A stretch of DNA of 57,351 nt from Mesorhizobium caraganae (GTDB taxonomy: Bacteria > Pseudomonadota > Alphaproteobacteria > Rhizobiales > Rhizobiaceae): positions 1 through 57,351 of the forward strand of contig NZ_JAFCGY010000033.1 in NCBI RefSeq assembly GCF_016836705.1, given 5' to 3'. Made by a program: the position numbers and the translations under genes. The stretch's first letter is position 1. The number at the start of each line of letters is the position of its first letter. Shown in pieces: positions 15,382-24,002 of this stretch. The notes under the pieces are model-generated. The model worked only from the letters and a program-made list of their open reading frames with translations. It was not told the DNA's origin and did not search any database.

Positions 15382-15708
15382 TTAGCCGGCTTTACTTGCG
15401 CCGTTGGACGCGGCGATCTGCTCATGATGGCGGATCACTTCGCGGACGACGAAGTTGAGGAATTTTTCCGCGAAATCGGGGTCGAGATGGGCATCCTTCG
15501 CCAGTTGGCGAAGGCGGGTGATCTGCTGCTGCTCACGCGCCGGGTCGGCCGGCGGCAGGCCATGCTCGGCCTTCAGAACGCCGACCGCCTTGGTGCAGCG
15601 GAAGCGCTCGGCCAGCATGTGGATGAGGGCGGCATCGATGTTGTCGATCGAAGCGCGATAGCCGGCCAAGATAATGCGGGCGTCGGCCATGTCCTTTTCT
15701 TCGTTCAT
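15382..15708 (-). CDS. Chorismate mutase (AroQ type)
   Basis: A 108-residue all-helical AroQ mutase that turns chorismate into prephenate for phenylalanine and tyrosine. Conserved residues are visible: first-helix arginine in AGYRASIDNIDAALIHMLAERF, then KAVGVLKAEHGLPPADPAREQQ (Lys and Arg of the active site) and FLNFVVREVIRHHEQI. The start at 15708 has TGAGGA 6 bases upstream, and this SD contains the ffh stop codon. The genes are therefore coupled. Placement between ffh and rpsP is usual in rhizobia. Confidence 0.93.
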   Translation of the reverse strand: MNEEKDMADARIILAGYRASIDNIDAALIHMLAERFRCTKAVGVLKAEHGLPPADPAREQQQITRLRQLAKDAHLDPDFAEKFLNFVVREVIRHHEQIAASNGASKAG

Positions 15709-15715
15709 AGCGTCC

Positions 15716-17323
15716 TCACTTCTTCTTCCCAAGCCCGGGCAGTCCGCCGCCGCCAAGGCCGGGAAGCCCCGGAAGTTTCATGCCGCCGGGCAGGCCGGGC
15801 AGGCCACCGCCGCCGGGAAGACCACTGGGCAGGCCCTTCATGCCGCCAAGGCCGGCGGCCTGCGCCTGCTTCTGCAAGGCTTCGAGCTGCTTGGGGTCCA
15901 TCTTGGAGAGGTCCGGCATGCCGCCACCCATCATACCCCCGGGGCCACCAGGCATCATGCCGCCGAGGCCCATCTTGGAGGCCAAGCCGCCCATCATGCC
16001 GCGCATCAGGCCGCCGCCTTTGCCCTTGCCGCCCATCGCCTTCATCATGTCGGCCATACCGCGATGCATCTTCAAGAGCTTGTTGATTTCGGCGGCGTCG
16101 GTGCCAGAACCGGCGGCAATGCGCTTCTTGCGCGAGTGTTTCAAAATATCGGGATTGGCGCGCTCGGCCTTGGTCATCGACGAGATGATGGCGAGTTGGC
16201 GGCCGAACATCTTGTCGTCGAGGCCGGCGGCGGCCATCTGGTCCTTCATCTTGCCCATGCCGGGCATCATGCCCATGATGCCGCCCATGCCGCCCATTTT
16301 CGACATTTGCTGAAGCTGGCCGGCAAGGTCGTTCAGATCGAACTTGCCCGACTGCATCTTCTTGGCCATCGCCGCCGCCTGCTCGGCGTCGATGTTTTCA
16401 GCAGCCTTTTCGACCAGCGAAACGATGTCGCCCATGCCGAGGATGCGGTCGGCGATGCGCTTGGGGTGGAATTCCTCCAGCCCGTCCATCTTTTCGCCGG
16501 TGCCGATCAGCTTGATCGGCTTGCCGGTGACGGCGCGCATCGAAAGGGCGGCACCGCCACGGCCGTCGCCATCCATGCGGGTCAGCACTAGGCCGGTTAT
16601 GCCGACGCGCTCGTCGAAGCTCTTGGCCAGGTTGACGGCGTCCTGGCCGGTCAGCGAATCTGCTACCAGCAGGATCTCGTGCGGGCTCGACACCTTTTTG
16701 ATGTCGGCCATCTCGACCATCAGCGGCTCGTCAATGTGGGTACGGCCGGCGGTGTCGAGGATGACGACGTCGTGGCCGCCGAGCTTGGCCGCCTGCACGG
16801 CGCGTTTGGCTATGTCGACCGGGTTCTGGCCGGATATGACAGGCAGCGTCGCGACCTTGACCTGCTCGCCGAGCTGACGGAGCTGCTCTTGCGCGGCGGG
16901 ACGCCGCGTGTCGAGCGAGGCCATCAGGACCTTCTTGTTCTGGCGCTCGGTCAGCCGCTTGGCGATCTTGGCCGAGGTGGTCGTCTTGCCGGAGCCCTGC
17001 AGGCCGACCATCATGATGACGACGGGGGCCGGCGCATTGAGGTCGATGGCGACGCCTTCGGCGCCCAGCATGTCGACCAGCTCGTCATGGACGATCTTGA
17101 CGACCATCTGTCCGGGCTTGATCGACTTGACGACCGCGGCGCCGACAGCCTTCTCGCGCACCTTGTCTGTGAAGGAGCGCACCACTTCCAGCGCCACGTC
17201 CGCCTCGAGCAGCGCACGGCGCACCTCGCGCAGCGCTGCCGAGACATCAGCCTCCGACAGTGCGCCGCGGCCGGTCAGGCCGTTCAGGATGGAGCCAAGG
17301 CGCTCCTGAAGTGATTCAAACAT
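15716..17323 (-). CDS. ffh: Signal recognition particle protein Ffh
   Basis: Ffh (535 residues) binds 4.5S RNA and signal sequences of nascent membrane proteins and docks with FtsY (53684-55078). N domain MFESLQERLGSILNGL, G1 GLQGSGKTTTSAK at about residue 108, DTRRPAAQEQLRQLG, DTAGRTHID and TRMDGDGRGG are present. The M domain (about 325-440) carries MGDIVSLVEKA and the RNA-binding SGTDAAEINKLLKMH. The tail beyond residue 440 is an unusually long Gly/Met/Pro/Leu repeat (GGLPGLPGG units). First gene of an ffh-chorismate mutase-rpsP operon. Confidence 0.97.
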   Translation of the reverse strand: MFESLQERLGSILNGLTGRGALSEADVSAALREVRRALLEADVALEVVRSFTDKVREKAVGAAVVKSIKPGQMVVKIVHDELVDMLGAEGVAIDLNAPAPVVIMMVGLQGSGKTTTSAKIAKRLTERQNKKVLMASLDTRRPAAQEQLRQLGEQVKVATLPVISGQNPVDIAKRAVQAAKLGGHDVVILDTAGRTHIDEPLMVEMADIKKVSSPHEILLVADSLTGQDAVNLAKSFDERVGITGLVLTRMDGDGRGGAALSMRAVTGKPIKLIGTGEKMDGLEEFHPKRIADRILGMGDIVSLVEKAAENIDAEQAAAMAKKMQSGKFDLNDLAGQLQQMSKMGGMGGIMGMMPGMGKMKDQMAAAGLDDKMFGRQLAIISSMTKAERANPDILKHSRKKRIAAGSGTDAAEINKLLKMHRGMADMMKAMGGKGKGGGLMRGMMGGLASKMGLGGMMPGGPGGMMGGGMPDLSKMDPKQLEALQKQAQAAGLGGMKGLPSGLPGGGGLPGLPGGMKLPGLPGLGGGGLPGLGKKK

Positions 17324-17434
17324 TCTGTTTCCTTTTTCTCAGGCACCCGGATGGTGCCCGAGAGGTAATGCGTTCGCGCCAAGTGTCCAAACAAAAGAGC
17401 TTGTCCAAACAAAAGCCCGGGCAAGCGCAAAGCC

Positions 17435-17471
17435 AAAAAGCACCCGGGGGCGCTCAGCGCTGCCGGGTGTT
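17435..17471 (-). terminator. Intrinsic terminator
   Basis: On the minus strand CACCCGG-CAGCGCT-GAGCGC-CCCCGGGTG forms a two-tier hairpin followed by CTTTTT. It lies downstream of the CPBP gene and upstream of ffh, so it separates these transcripts. Confidence 0.8.
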
Positions 17472-17633
17472 GGCCTCCAGGATCTGTTTACAGCACCCAC
17501 CTCAAAGAGGTTTTGGCGTCCTGGTCGGCTTGCTCGGAGGGATACTCGTCGCGGAATTCGGGGCGTGTAGACAGGAAATCGGCGAAAGAGTCAAGACTTG
17601 GGCGGCTTACCGGGTCTCTGCGCCGATCCTGGC

Positions 17634-18626
17634 TCAGTTCACCCTGGCTGTATCCCGAAGGTCTGTCGTGACCTTCAGCGGCGAGCGCGGGTGCAGGAGC
17701 AGCAGGATCGTCAGCAAGGTGCAGATGATGCCGATCGCGGCGATGATGACCGCATCCGTCGTCGTCCAGTCGGGGCCTTCCAGCGGCTTGGCGTTGAACA
17801 GGGCGAAGGAATTGTAGCTCTGCTGGTGCGAGATCAGCAGGAAACCGGTGAGATTGTTGCCTAGATGGGCGCCGAAGGCGGCGCCGAGATTGCCGGTGAC
17901 ATAGACCACCAGCGTCAACAGCAGGGCGAAGGCGGCGATCGAGGCCAGCACGCAGGCGTTGATGGCGAGGCTCGAATCCGGGCTCCAATGCAAGGAGGTG
18001 AACAGCAAGGCGGGCAGCAGTGCCCAGACGTACGGGCTCTCGAAGCGCCTGGCCAGGCCGCGCATCAGATAGCCGCGAAACAGCATCTCCTCGGACGAAG
18101 TCTGCAGCAGCGCCAGCGCCACGATCGGGATCAGGAACAGCAGCCAGGTCGAGAGGCTGATCGCGCCGCGCGCGATTTCGGGCTGCAGGCAATAGAGCAG
18201 GACTTCGGAGAGCGCCGAGGTGATCAGCACCGCGATCAGGCCCTTGACGAAGCCGGGCCAGGAGACGCGACGGCTCGGGCCAAGAAGCGCGGTCAGCGGC
18301 TCGCCATGGACGAAACGCATGGCGAGCCACAGGCCGAGCCAGATACCGGCAAACGAGGTGAGCGCGGTGAGTATCCCGATGGGCGAGGCCAGAAAGCCCT
18401 GTAGCGGCCCGCGCGGATCGCCCGGCAATACATGCCAGATGATAGCGAGATAGGTGCCGCCAAGCACCACCACCAAAGTGATCGCCACCCAGAACAGGAC
18501 GACGATGGCCGTTCCGATTATCAGGCGCGGCAGGTTGGTCTTTTCGGTAGCCGTGTTGCGATAGCGCTCGAAGGCGGTTGGATCTGATATCACGCGAATT
18601 CCTCTGCCGAACGCATCGGGTCGCAT
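17634..18626 (-). CDS. CPBP-family intramembrane metalloprotease
   Basis: A 330-residue polytopic membrane protein with about eight helices. The family's catalytic motifs are all visible: EEMLFRGYLMRGL (EExxxR), FTSLHW (FxxxH) and HLGNNLTGF (HxxxN), the Abi/CPBP (Rce1-like) set. Bacterial members are tied to bacteriocin immunity, prenyl-protein processing or membrane signalling; no cognate peptide gene is adjacent. About 150 bases of open frame without a start lie between its stop and the terminator at 17435-17471. Confidence 0.9.
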   Translation of the reverse strand: MRPDAFGRGIRVISDPTAFERYRNTATEKTNLPRLIIGTAIVVLFWVAITLVVVLGGTYLAIIWHVLPGDPRGPLQGFLASPIGILTALTSFAGIWLGLWLAMRFVHGEPLTALLGPSRRVSWPGFVKGLIAVLITSALSEVLLYCLQPEIARGAISLSTWLLFLIPIVALALLQTSSEEMLFRGYLMRGLARRFESPYVWALLPALLFTSLHWSPDSSLAINACVLASIAAFALLLTLVVYVTGNLGAAFGAHLGNNLTGFLLISHQQSYNSFALFNAKPLEGPDWTTTDAVIIAAIGIICTLLTILLLLHPRSPLKVTTDLRDTARVN

Positions 18627-18673
18627 GATCTAGGGGATCGGCGTCTTGCGCGCAATTGCTCCCGCATCCGGGG

Positions 18674-19078
18674 TCAGCGTTTGCAGGTCACCGGCGTCTT
18701 CCCACCCTTCATCACCAGCGCCTCGCGTCCGTCGATCACGATTGCGTCATGGGCCGCGCCATACCGGCTGTTCTGGTTGGCGGGGGAGGCCGGCAGATCC
18801 TCGGCAGTGCCGTCGGGACTGAGCACGTGCAGCGATGTGCCGAGATTCTCGATGGTGATCCTGCCGCCACCGGCGCAATTGTAGGTCGCGGTGCGCGGTT
18901 GCGGCACGGCCGTTTCGACAGCGATGGGGGCAGCGGTCACAGGTGCGCCGGGGGCCATCGAGACGGCGGGAGCGGCAGCGCTTGCGGCCTTCGGCGCGTT
19001 GTTTTGCGGCACGCAGGCAGCTGTGCTCAGCAAGGCAACAAGCGCGAGCGTTATCCGATAGGCCCGGCGTAACGCCAT
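18674..19078 (-). CDS. Small lipoprotein of unknown function
   Basis: A 134-residue protein. The signal MALRRAYRITLALVALLST ends in the lipobox AAC (Cys22), then an Ala/Pro-rich linker. The C-terminal half has TYNCAGGGRITIENLGTSLH and ends TPVTCKR, resembling MliC/lysozyme-inhibitor-like small beta-barrels (CxGGxxIxVxN pattern and two cysteines). The assignment to that fold is tentative. It stands alone 47 bases from the CPBP gene start. Confidence 0.75.
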   Translation of the reverse strand: MALRRAYRITLALVALLSTAACVPQNNAPKAASAAAPAVSMAPGAPVTAAPIAVETAVPQPRTATYNCAGGGRITIENLGTSLHVLSPDGTAEDLPASPANQNSRYGAAHDAIVIDGREALVMKGGKTPVTCKR

Positions 19079-19320
19079 ATGATTGTCCTCCGCGCGGCAA
19101 ACTAGCCGCGATGCTGCGCCAGGATCAAGCTCACCGGGCGTTCCAATTTCCGGTCGATGGTGCGGTCAAGCATGGCCGAAAGATGGCCGGCGGGTTTTCC
19201 AACCCGTCGGATATTAACCATGTTTGACGAGAGATCGCCGTTGGATGCACCTGCCCTCTTAACAAAGGTTAATAAAAGGTTAATTTCCGATTCGAACGGG
19301 TCCAGAGCAGAGAGGACACC

Positions 19321-19692
19321 ATGCTTTCGAATTCAGGAAGAGCACGCCTTGCGGCGCTTGTGCTGGCGACAGCCAGTCTCGGCTTCGCCGCTCCGGCAAT
19401 GGCCTGGTCGCGCCATCATGACCGCGTCTATGCCGATTCCTTCGGCAATCTCGTCATCGACAGCGCCGCCGGCTACAAGCGCATCATCGTCGGCGAGGGC
19501 AGACTGGCCAAGAAATTGTCCGACTACACCGGCGCCGGCCAGCCGGAAGCAGAACCGGAAGTCCTTTATGAAGATGAGGCAGATCACATCTCCGGACGTG
19601 GCTGCTATCAGCCGCCGGTGTTCGTGAAGGGCCGCTCCTATATGTACGGCCTCTCCGACGGCGAGATGCCCAACCTCAGCCCTTGCCGCTAG
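19321..19692 (+). CDS. Secreted small protein of unknown function
   Basis: A 123-residue exported protein: signal peptide MLSNSGRARLAALVLATAS followed by cleavage near APAMA-WSRH (about residue 28). The mature part is acidic with two cysteines (GRGCYQPP, LSPCR) and contains SAAGYKRIIVGEGRLAKKL. No domain recognised. SD AGAGAGGACACC precedes the ATG, and the upstream 60 bases contain three TTAA-rich repeats (GGTTAATAAAAGGTTAATT) that may be promoter elements. Confidence 0.75.
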   Translation: MLSNSGRARLAALVLATASLGFAAPAMAWSRHHDRVYADSFGNLVIDSAAGYKRIIVGEGRLAKKLSDYTGAGQPEAEPEVLYEDEADHISGRGCYQPPVFVKGRSYMYGLSDGEMPNLSPCR

Positions 19693-19762
19693 ACCAATCG
19701 GTATGGTCGGCCTTTGTGGCCGGCTGTCGTACGATGGTTAGCCCGTGAAACGGCGAGGCGTT

Positions 19763-21007
19763 CTAGCTGGCGCTGCCTGTATCCGGGATGAACACCGTTT
19801 CGGCCCGCTCATAGGACAGCCGCACGCTGTCGCGGCCGTTCTTCTTGGCCTTGTAGAGCGCCTCGTCGGCACGCCGCATCAGCGGCTCCAGCCCTTCGTC
19901 GCCGGTGCGCGCCGCGACGCCGAAGCTCGCGGTCACTCTTGTGCCCGGCGGCAACCCGTCGACGCTGCCGGCCGAATAGTGCGTGCGTACGGCCTCGGCA
20001 AACAGCCGCGCCGTGGCAAGGTCGCTCAGCGACAAAAGCACGGCGAACTCCTCGCCACCGATGCGCCCGGCAACGGCGCGCGCGCCGGCGGCGGCACGAA
20101 GCTTGGCCGCGAAGTCGGCGATCACCTGGTCGCCCGCGGCGTGTCCGTACCTGTCGTTGAGCGCCTTGAAGTGATCGAGGTCGGCCAGCACCAGTGCGAC
20201 CGGCACCTTGGCGGCGGCGCAGTGTTGCAGCACCAGCAAGGCGCGCTCCTCAAACCCCCTGCGATTGAGCAGGCCGGACAGCGGGTCGGTATGCGTCTCG
20301 GTTTTCAGCGCCTTCATCACGTCGAGTGCTGCGGCCGAGAACAGGCTGAGCGCGATCAGCAACGACAGCAGCGCGTGCGTCAGCAGTGCCGTCGTCCAGT
20401 AGGACGAGCCATAAAACCCGTCATAGCTGGTGAAGGGCCCGTGCGAGATGACGACGAACAGCGTCCGGCCGATGAAGTTCAACCCCGACAGCAGCGACAG
20501 CACGAACAGGATCTTTTCGGTCGGGCCATTGTCGCGCACGGCGCGCAGCTCGGCGGCGACCAGCAGACTAAGTCCGCCAAAACCGAAATTGATGGACAGG
20601 ATGCGCCAAGTGAGGTCCGGCTCCACGAACAAGAACCAGCAAAACGCAGCCAGCCCGCCACCCGCCAGAATGCCGATCGCGACGTAGGGCACGCGCCTGC
20701 CGTAGCGCGCGATGATCGCGCCGACGAGGCAGCACGCGGCGAAGGTGAAGCAGAGGTTGGAGGCGAGCTTGGTCAGCACCATGCCGACGGGCAAGGTAAA
20801 ATACTGCAGCAGGAAGCCGGGCGCGGATACGCAATAGCTTACGCCGAGCACCGCCAGATAGGGCCGGTGGCGCTGGTAGAACCATAGCACGAGAAACGCC
20901 GCGCCGAGCGCCAGCGCGATCGTCGGATTGAGCAGCGCTATGAACAGACCGGTGTCCAAAGGACGGTGACTTCCCCGCGTGACGTCAGGGAAGACCATAG
21001 AGCGCAA
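19763..21007 (-). CDS. Membrane-bound diguanylate cyclase (GGDEF)
   Basis: A 414-residue protein with about seven membrane helices (residues about 20-230) and a GGDEF domain (about 245-400). The active site reads RIGGEEFAVLL (GGEEF, catalytically competent type); DLDHFKALNDRYGHAAGD is the metal- and GTP-binding segment and SFGVAARTGDEGLEPLMRRADEALY the end. It should make cyclic di-GMP at the inner membrane. The inhibitory RxxD I-site is not evident before GGEEF (KLRAAAGARAVAGRIGGEE). Its membrane sensor part is unlike named families. Confidence 0.92.
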   Translation of the reverse strand: MRSMVFPDVTRGSHRPLDTGLFIALLNPTIALALGAAFLVLWFYQRHRPYLAVLGVSYCVSAPGFLLQYFTLPVGMVLTKLASNLCFTFAACCLVGAIIARYGRRVPYVAIGILAGGGLAAFCWFLFVEPDLTWRILSINFGFGGLSLLVAAELRAVRDNGPTEKILFVLSLLSGLNFIGRTLFVVISHGPFTSYDGFYGSSYWTTALLTHALLSLLIALSLFSAAALDVMKALKTETHTDPLSGLLNRRGFEERALLVLQHCAAAKVPVALVLADLDHFKALNDRYGHAAGDQVIADFAAKLRAAAGARAVAGRIGGEEFAVLLSLSDLATARLFAEAVRTHYSAGSVDGLPPGTRVTASFGVAARTGDEGLEPLMRRADEALYKAKKNGRDSVRLSYERAETVFIPDTGSAS

Positions 21008-21055
21008 GCCCCAACAAGCGGTTAAGCCAGAGCGAATATGCGGGCAGAGCGGATG

Positions 21056-21090
21056 AAAAAGGCCCCGGAACCGCGATGCGGTCCGGGGCC
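21056..21090 (-). terminator. Intrinsic terminator of leuC
   Basis: On the minus strand GGCCCCGGACCGC-ATC-GCGGTTCCGGGGCC forms a long hairpin (one mismatch) followed by TTTTTC. It lies 31 bases after the leuC stop codon. Confidence 0.92.
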
Positions 21091-21120
21091 TGATATGGAT
21101 TATGAGCTGCGCGCCGGAAA

Positions 21121-22530
21121 CTATTTCCAGTCGCGGATGTCGACGAAATGCCCGGCGATCGCCGCCGCTGCCGCCATCGCGGGCGACACCAGATGGGTGC
21201 GGCCCTTGAAGCCCTGCCGTCCTTCGAAGTTGCGGTTCGATGTCGAGGCGCAGCGCTCATGCGGCTTCAGCCGGTCGTCGTTCATGGCGAGGCACATCGA
21301 GCAGCCCGGCTCGCGCCAGTCGAAACCGGCGGCGATGAAGATCTTGTCGAGACCTTCGGCCTCCGCCTGTTCCTTGACCAGGCCGGAGCCCGGCACGATC
21401 ATCGCGTCGACATGCGCACTCACGGTCTTGCCTTCGACCACCTTGGCCACGGCGCGCAAATCCTCGATGCGGCCATTGGTGCAGGAGCCGATGAAGACGC
21501 GGTCGAGCGTGATGTCGGTGATCTTGGTTCCAGGCGTCAGCCCCATATAGTCGAGCGCGCGGATCTTTGAGCTGCGCTTGTTCTCGTCCGTGATCTCTTC
21601 CGGATCGGGAACGACACCCTGCACCGAAACCACGTCCTCGGGCGACGAGCCCCAGGAAACGATCGGCGGCAGTTTGGCTGCGTCGAGCACGATCACCTTG
21701 TCGAAATGCGCACCCTCGTCGGACTGCAGCGTCTTCCAGTATTCGAGGGCGGCATCCCAGGCAGCGCCTTTCGGGGCACGCGGCTTGTCCTTGACATAGG
21801 CAAAGGTGGTTTCGTCGGCCGCGATCAGGCCGGCGCGCGCGCCGCCCTCGATCGACATGTTGCAGATCGTCATGCGGCCTTCCATCGACAGCGCGCGGAT
21901 CGCCTCGCCGGCATATTCGATGACATAGCCGGTGCCGCCGGCGGTGCCGATCTCGCCGATGATGGCAAGGATGATGTCCTTGGCGGTGACGCCTTCCGGC
22001 AACTGGCCGTCTACACGCACCAGCATGTTCTTGGCCTTGCGCTGGATCAGCGTCTGCGTTGCCAGCACATGCTCGACCTCTGACGTGCCGATGCCATGCG
22101 CCAGCGCGCCGAAGGCGCCATGCGTGGAGGTGTGGCTGTCGCCGCAGACGATGGTCATGCCCGGCAGCGTAAAGCCCTGCTCCGGTCCGATGATGTGGAC
22201 GATGCCCTGGCGGATATCGTTTTCGGAATAATACTCGACGCCGAAATCCTTGGCGTTCTTGGCCAAGGCCTCGACCTGGATGCGGCTTTCCTCGTTCTTG
22301 ATGCCGAACTTGCGCTCGGGCGAGGTCGAGACATTGTGGTCGACCACGGCCAGCGTCTTTTCCGGATGCCGAACCTTGCGGCCGCTCATGCGCAAGCCTT
22401 CGAAGGCCTGCGGGCTGGTCACCTCATGGACGAGGTGGCGGTCGATATAGAGCAGGCAGGTGCCGTCGTCCTGGCGGTCGACGACATGGTCGTCGAATAT
22501 CTTGTCGTAGAGGGTGCGCGGTGCGCTCAT
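21121..22530 (-). CDS. leuC: 3-isopropylmalate dehydratase large subunit
   Basis: LeuC (469 residues) is the 4Fe-4S aconitase-type subunit of isopropylmalate isomerase and partners LeuD (2233-2838). The three cluster cysteines are in GSCTNGRIEDL and CSMCLAMND. GDSHTSTHGAFGALAHGIGTSEVEHVLATQ in shape (its core is HTSTHGAFGALAHG) and the SNRNFEGRQG end motif confirm the family. The gene is monocistronic with a strong terminator. It lies 18 kb from leuD on the other strand. Confidence 0.97.
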   Translation of the reverse strand: MSAPRTLYDKIFDDHVVDRQDDGTCLLYIDRHLVHEVTSPQAFEGLRMSGRKVRHPEKTLAVVDHNVSTSPERKFGIKNEESRIQVEALAKNAKDFGVEYYSENDIRQGIVHIIGPEQGFTLPGMTIVCGDSHTSTHGAFGALAHGIGTSEVEHVLATQTLIQRKAKNMLVRVDGQLPEGVTAKDIILAIIGEIGTAGGTGYVIEYAGEAIRALSMEGRMTICNMSIEGGARAGLIAADETTFAYVKDKPRAPKGAAWDAALEYWKTLQSDEGAHFDKVIVLDAAKLPPIVSWGSSPEDVVSVQGVVPDPEEITDENKRSSKIRALDYMGLTPGTKITDITLDRVFIGSCTNGRIEDLRAVAKVVEGKTVSAHVDAMIVPGSGLVKEQAEAEGLDKIFIAAGFDWREPGCSMCLAMNDDRLKPHERCASTSNRNFEGRQGFKGRTHLVSPAMAAAAAIAGHFVDIRDWK

Positions 22531-22601
22531 GTGCGTAAATCCGTCGATTTGAAATAGGGAAGGGCAGACGCGCCGGAGGCCTTCGGCCCGGCGAAAGCGG
22601 C

Positions 22602-22730
22602 CTAGCTAAGTCGGCTGGTGAGCGCGCCCGAAACGCGCGCAGAAAAGCGCGACGGCAGGCGTTTTCTGTCCTGCAGCACGAAACCCTTGTAGGCCGGATC
22701 GCCAAAAAGCTCTTCCATGGCGTGGCTCAT
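22602..22730 (-). CDS. Possible 42-residue open frame upstream of leuC
   Basis: Between the VOC gene and leuC an ATG-started frame encodes MSHAMEELFGDPAYKGFVL and ends in ALTSRLS. It has no strong SD and no leucine run, so it does not look like a classical leucine attenuation leader. It could be a small gene or chance; codon usage looks acceptable but the length is too short to judge. Confidence 0.25.
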   Translation of the reverse strand: MSHAMEELFGDPAYKGFVLQDRKRLPSRFSARVSGALTSRLS

Positions 22731-22806
22731 ACCAATGTTTTGGCTTTTCGGCAATTGCGGCGTGTCTTCGCAGAACCTGGGTTCCTCGCCCCACGAAATG
22801 GGGAGA

Positions 22807-23178
22807 TCACTGTCTGTCCTTCTTGAATTCGAACAGCTCAATGACGTTGCCCGATGGATCTTCAAGCAGAATAGCGCGGCCCGCACCGCCATCGCTGATG
22901 TCCCCGCGGAACGTCACCTCGGCCGCGCGCAACCGGTTGATCAGGGCATCCAGCTTCTTGGTTACGACCATGAACCTGTTCCACCCGCCTGGCTCCGGAT
23001 CACCTCCGGCCTGACCACCGCTTCCTGCACCTGGAGCGCTGAGATACAGGGTAAGGTCATCGCGAAGCAGCGATGCGAACTTGCCGGGATTGTGCATTTC
23101 GACCTTGAATTCGAGATTGTCCCGGTAAAACTCTACCGCCTTGTCTATGTCGGCAACGATATAACGGACGGACGCCAT
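22807..23178 (-). CDS. VOC-superfamily protein
   Basis: A 123-residue VOC protein. It begins ASVRYIVADIDKAVEFYRDN and ends AILLEDPSGNVIELFEF; the final Glu is a typical metal ligand. Insert LSAPGAGSGGQAGGDPEPGG is a flexible glycine loop between the halves. The substrate is unknown. ATG at 23178 has AAGGAGAAGG upstream, decisive over the longer open frame that reaches 23328. It probably forms its own transcript, 131 bases after the methyltransferase gene. Confidence 0.87.
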   Translation of the reverse strand: MASVRYIVADIDKAVEFYRDNLEFKVEMHNPGKFASLLRDDLTLYLSAPGAGSGGQAGGDPEPGGWNRFMVVTKKLDALINRLRAAEVTFRGDISDGGAGRAILLEDPSGNVIELFEFKKDRQ

Positions 23179-23308
23179 TCGACCCTTCTCCTTTTGTGCG
23201 CAATGAGTGGCCCGCACCGCTTTCGCAATGAGGCCGGGCGCAGCCCCGGAACGCGCTTGCTTGCACATAGTTCCGAGCGCTGGATGCCGAAGACCAGGCT
23301 TCACTCCG

Positions 23309-23944
23309 CTACAGGATTTCGAACACAAAAGTCTTTACCAGCGCATCCGGCTCGGCGATCGCATAGCAGCGGAACCATGGGCTTTGCTCGACCGGCCTCC
23401 ATTTCTTCGCCTGCTCCAGCTCATCGAACACGGCCTGGAAACCGCCGCTTTCGAACACCTGATCGCGCACGGTGAAGATGGCGTGGCCACGCTTCCTGGT
23501 GATGCGGACAAGTTCGTGCAGGCCGGACGCCGGCGCATGGCTGATGGTGAACACGCCGGTCGAGAAGAAGGCGCGAAAGTGCCCGTCGGGCCAGGGCAGC
23601 GGCCCGCCGAGCATGGCTTGTTTCAGGTCGCCATAGGCATTGCGGCTGCCGGCGATCTTCAGCATGTCGCCGGAGAGGTCGAGCCCGGCAATGTCGGTAT
23701 AGCCCAGCGCCTTGAGCGACGGGCCGGACAGGCCGGTGCCGCAGCCGGCGTCGAGCAGCGGGCCCTCGCCTGCCGGCACATGGCGCGCCACCCAGGCGGT
23801 GATCAGGAAGGGCAGCAAATAGCCGAGCGAAGCAGTCTCGCTGTCATAGGTCGCGGCCCAGTCGGCATAGGCCTTGGCCAGCCCCTCCGGCGTGTCGGCC
23901 GTGTAGACGGACTCCAGCGCGGCATTGGCCTTATCGACATTCAT
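23309..23944 (-). CDS. Class I SAM-dependent methyltransferase
   Basis: A 211-residue methyltransferase. Motif I is LLDAGCGTGLSGPSLKALG at about residue 65, motif II IAGLDLSGDML, then GPLPWPDGHFRAFFSTGVF. An N-terminal helix YTADTPEGLAKAYADWAATYD is typical of the Williams-Beuren-region methyltransferase-like group. The substrate is unknown. GGGAGG sits 9 bases before ATG 23944 and directly touches the ATG at 23953, so 23944 is preferred. A permease gene lies 49 bases away in the same direction. Confidence 0.88.
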   Translation of the reverse strand: MNVDKANAALESVYTADTPEGLAKAYADWAATYDSETASLGYLLPFLITAWVARHVPAGEGPLLDAGCGTGLSGPSLKALGYTDIAGLDLSGDMLKIAGSRNAYGDLKQAMLGGPLPWPDGHFRAFFSTGVFTISHAPASGLHELVRITRKRGHAIFTVRDQVFESGGFQAVFDELEQAKKWRPVEQSPWFRCYAIAEPDALVKTFVFEIL

Positions 23945-24002
23945 CGCTTGCATCCTCCCGGCACGATCTGGTCTTGATCGTAGCCGTGTCCGCGCCCGAC
24001 TT

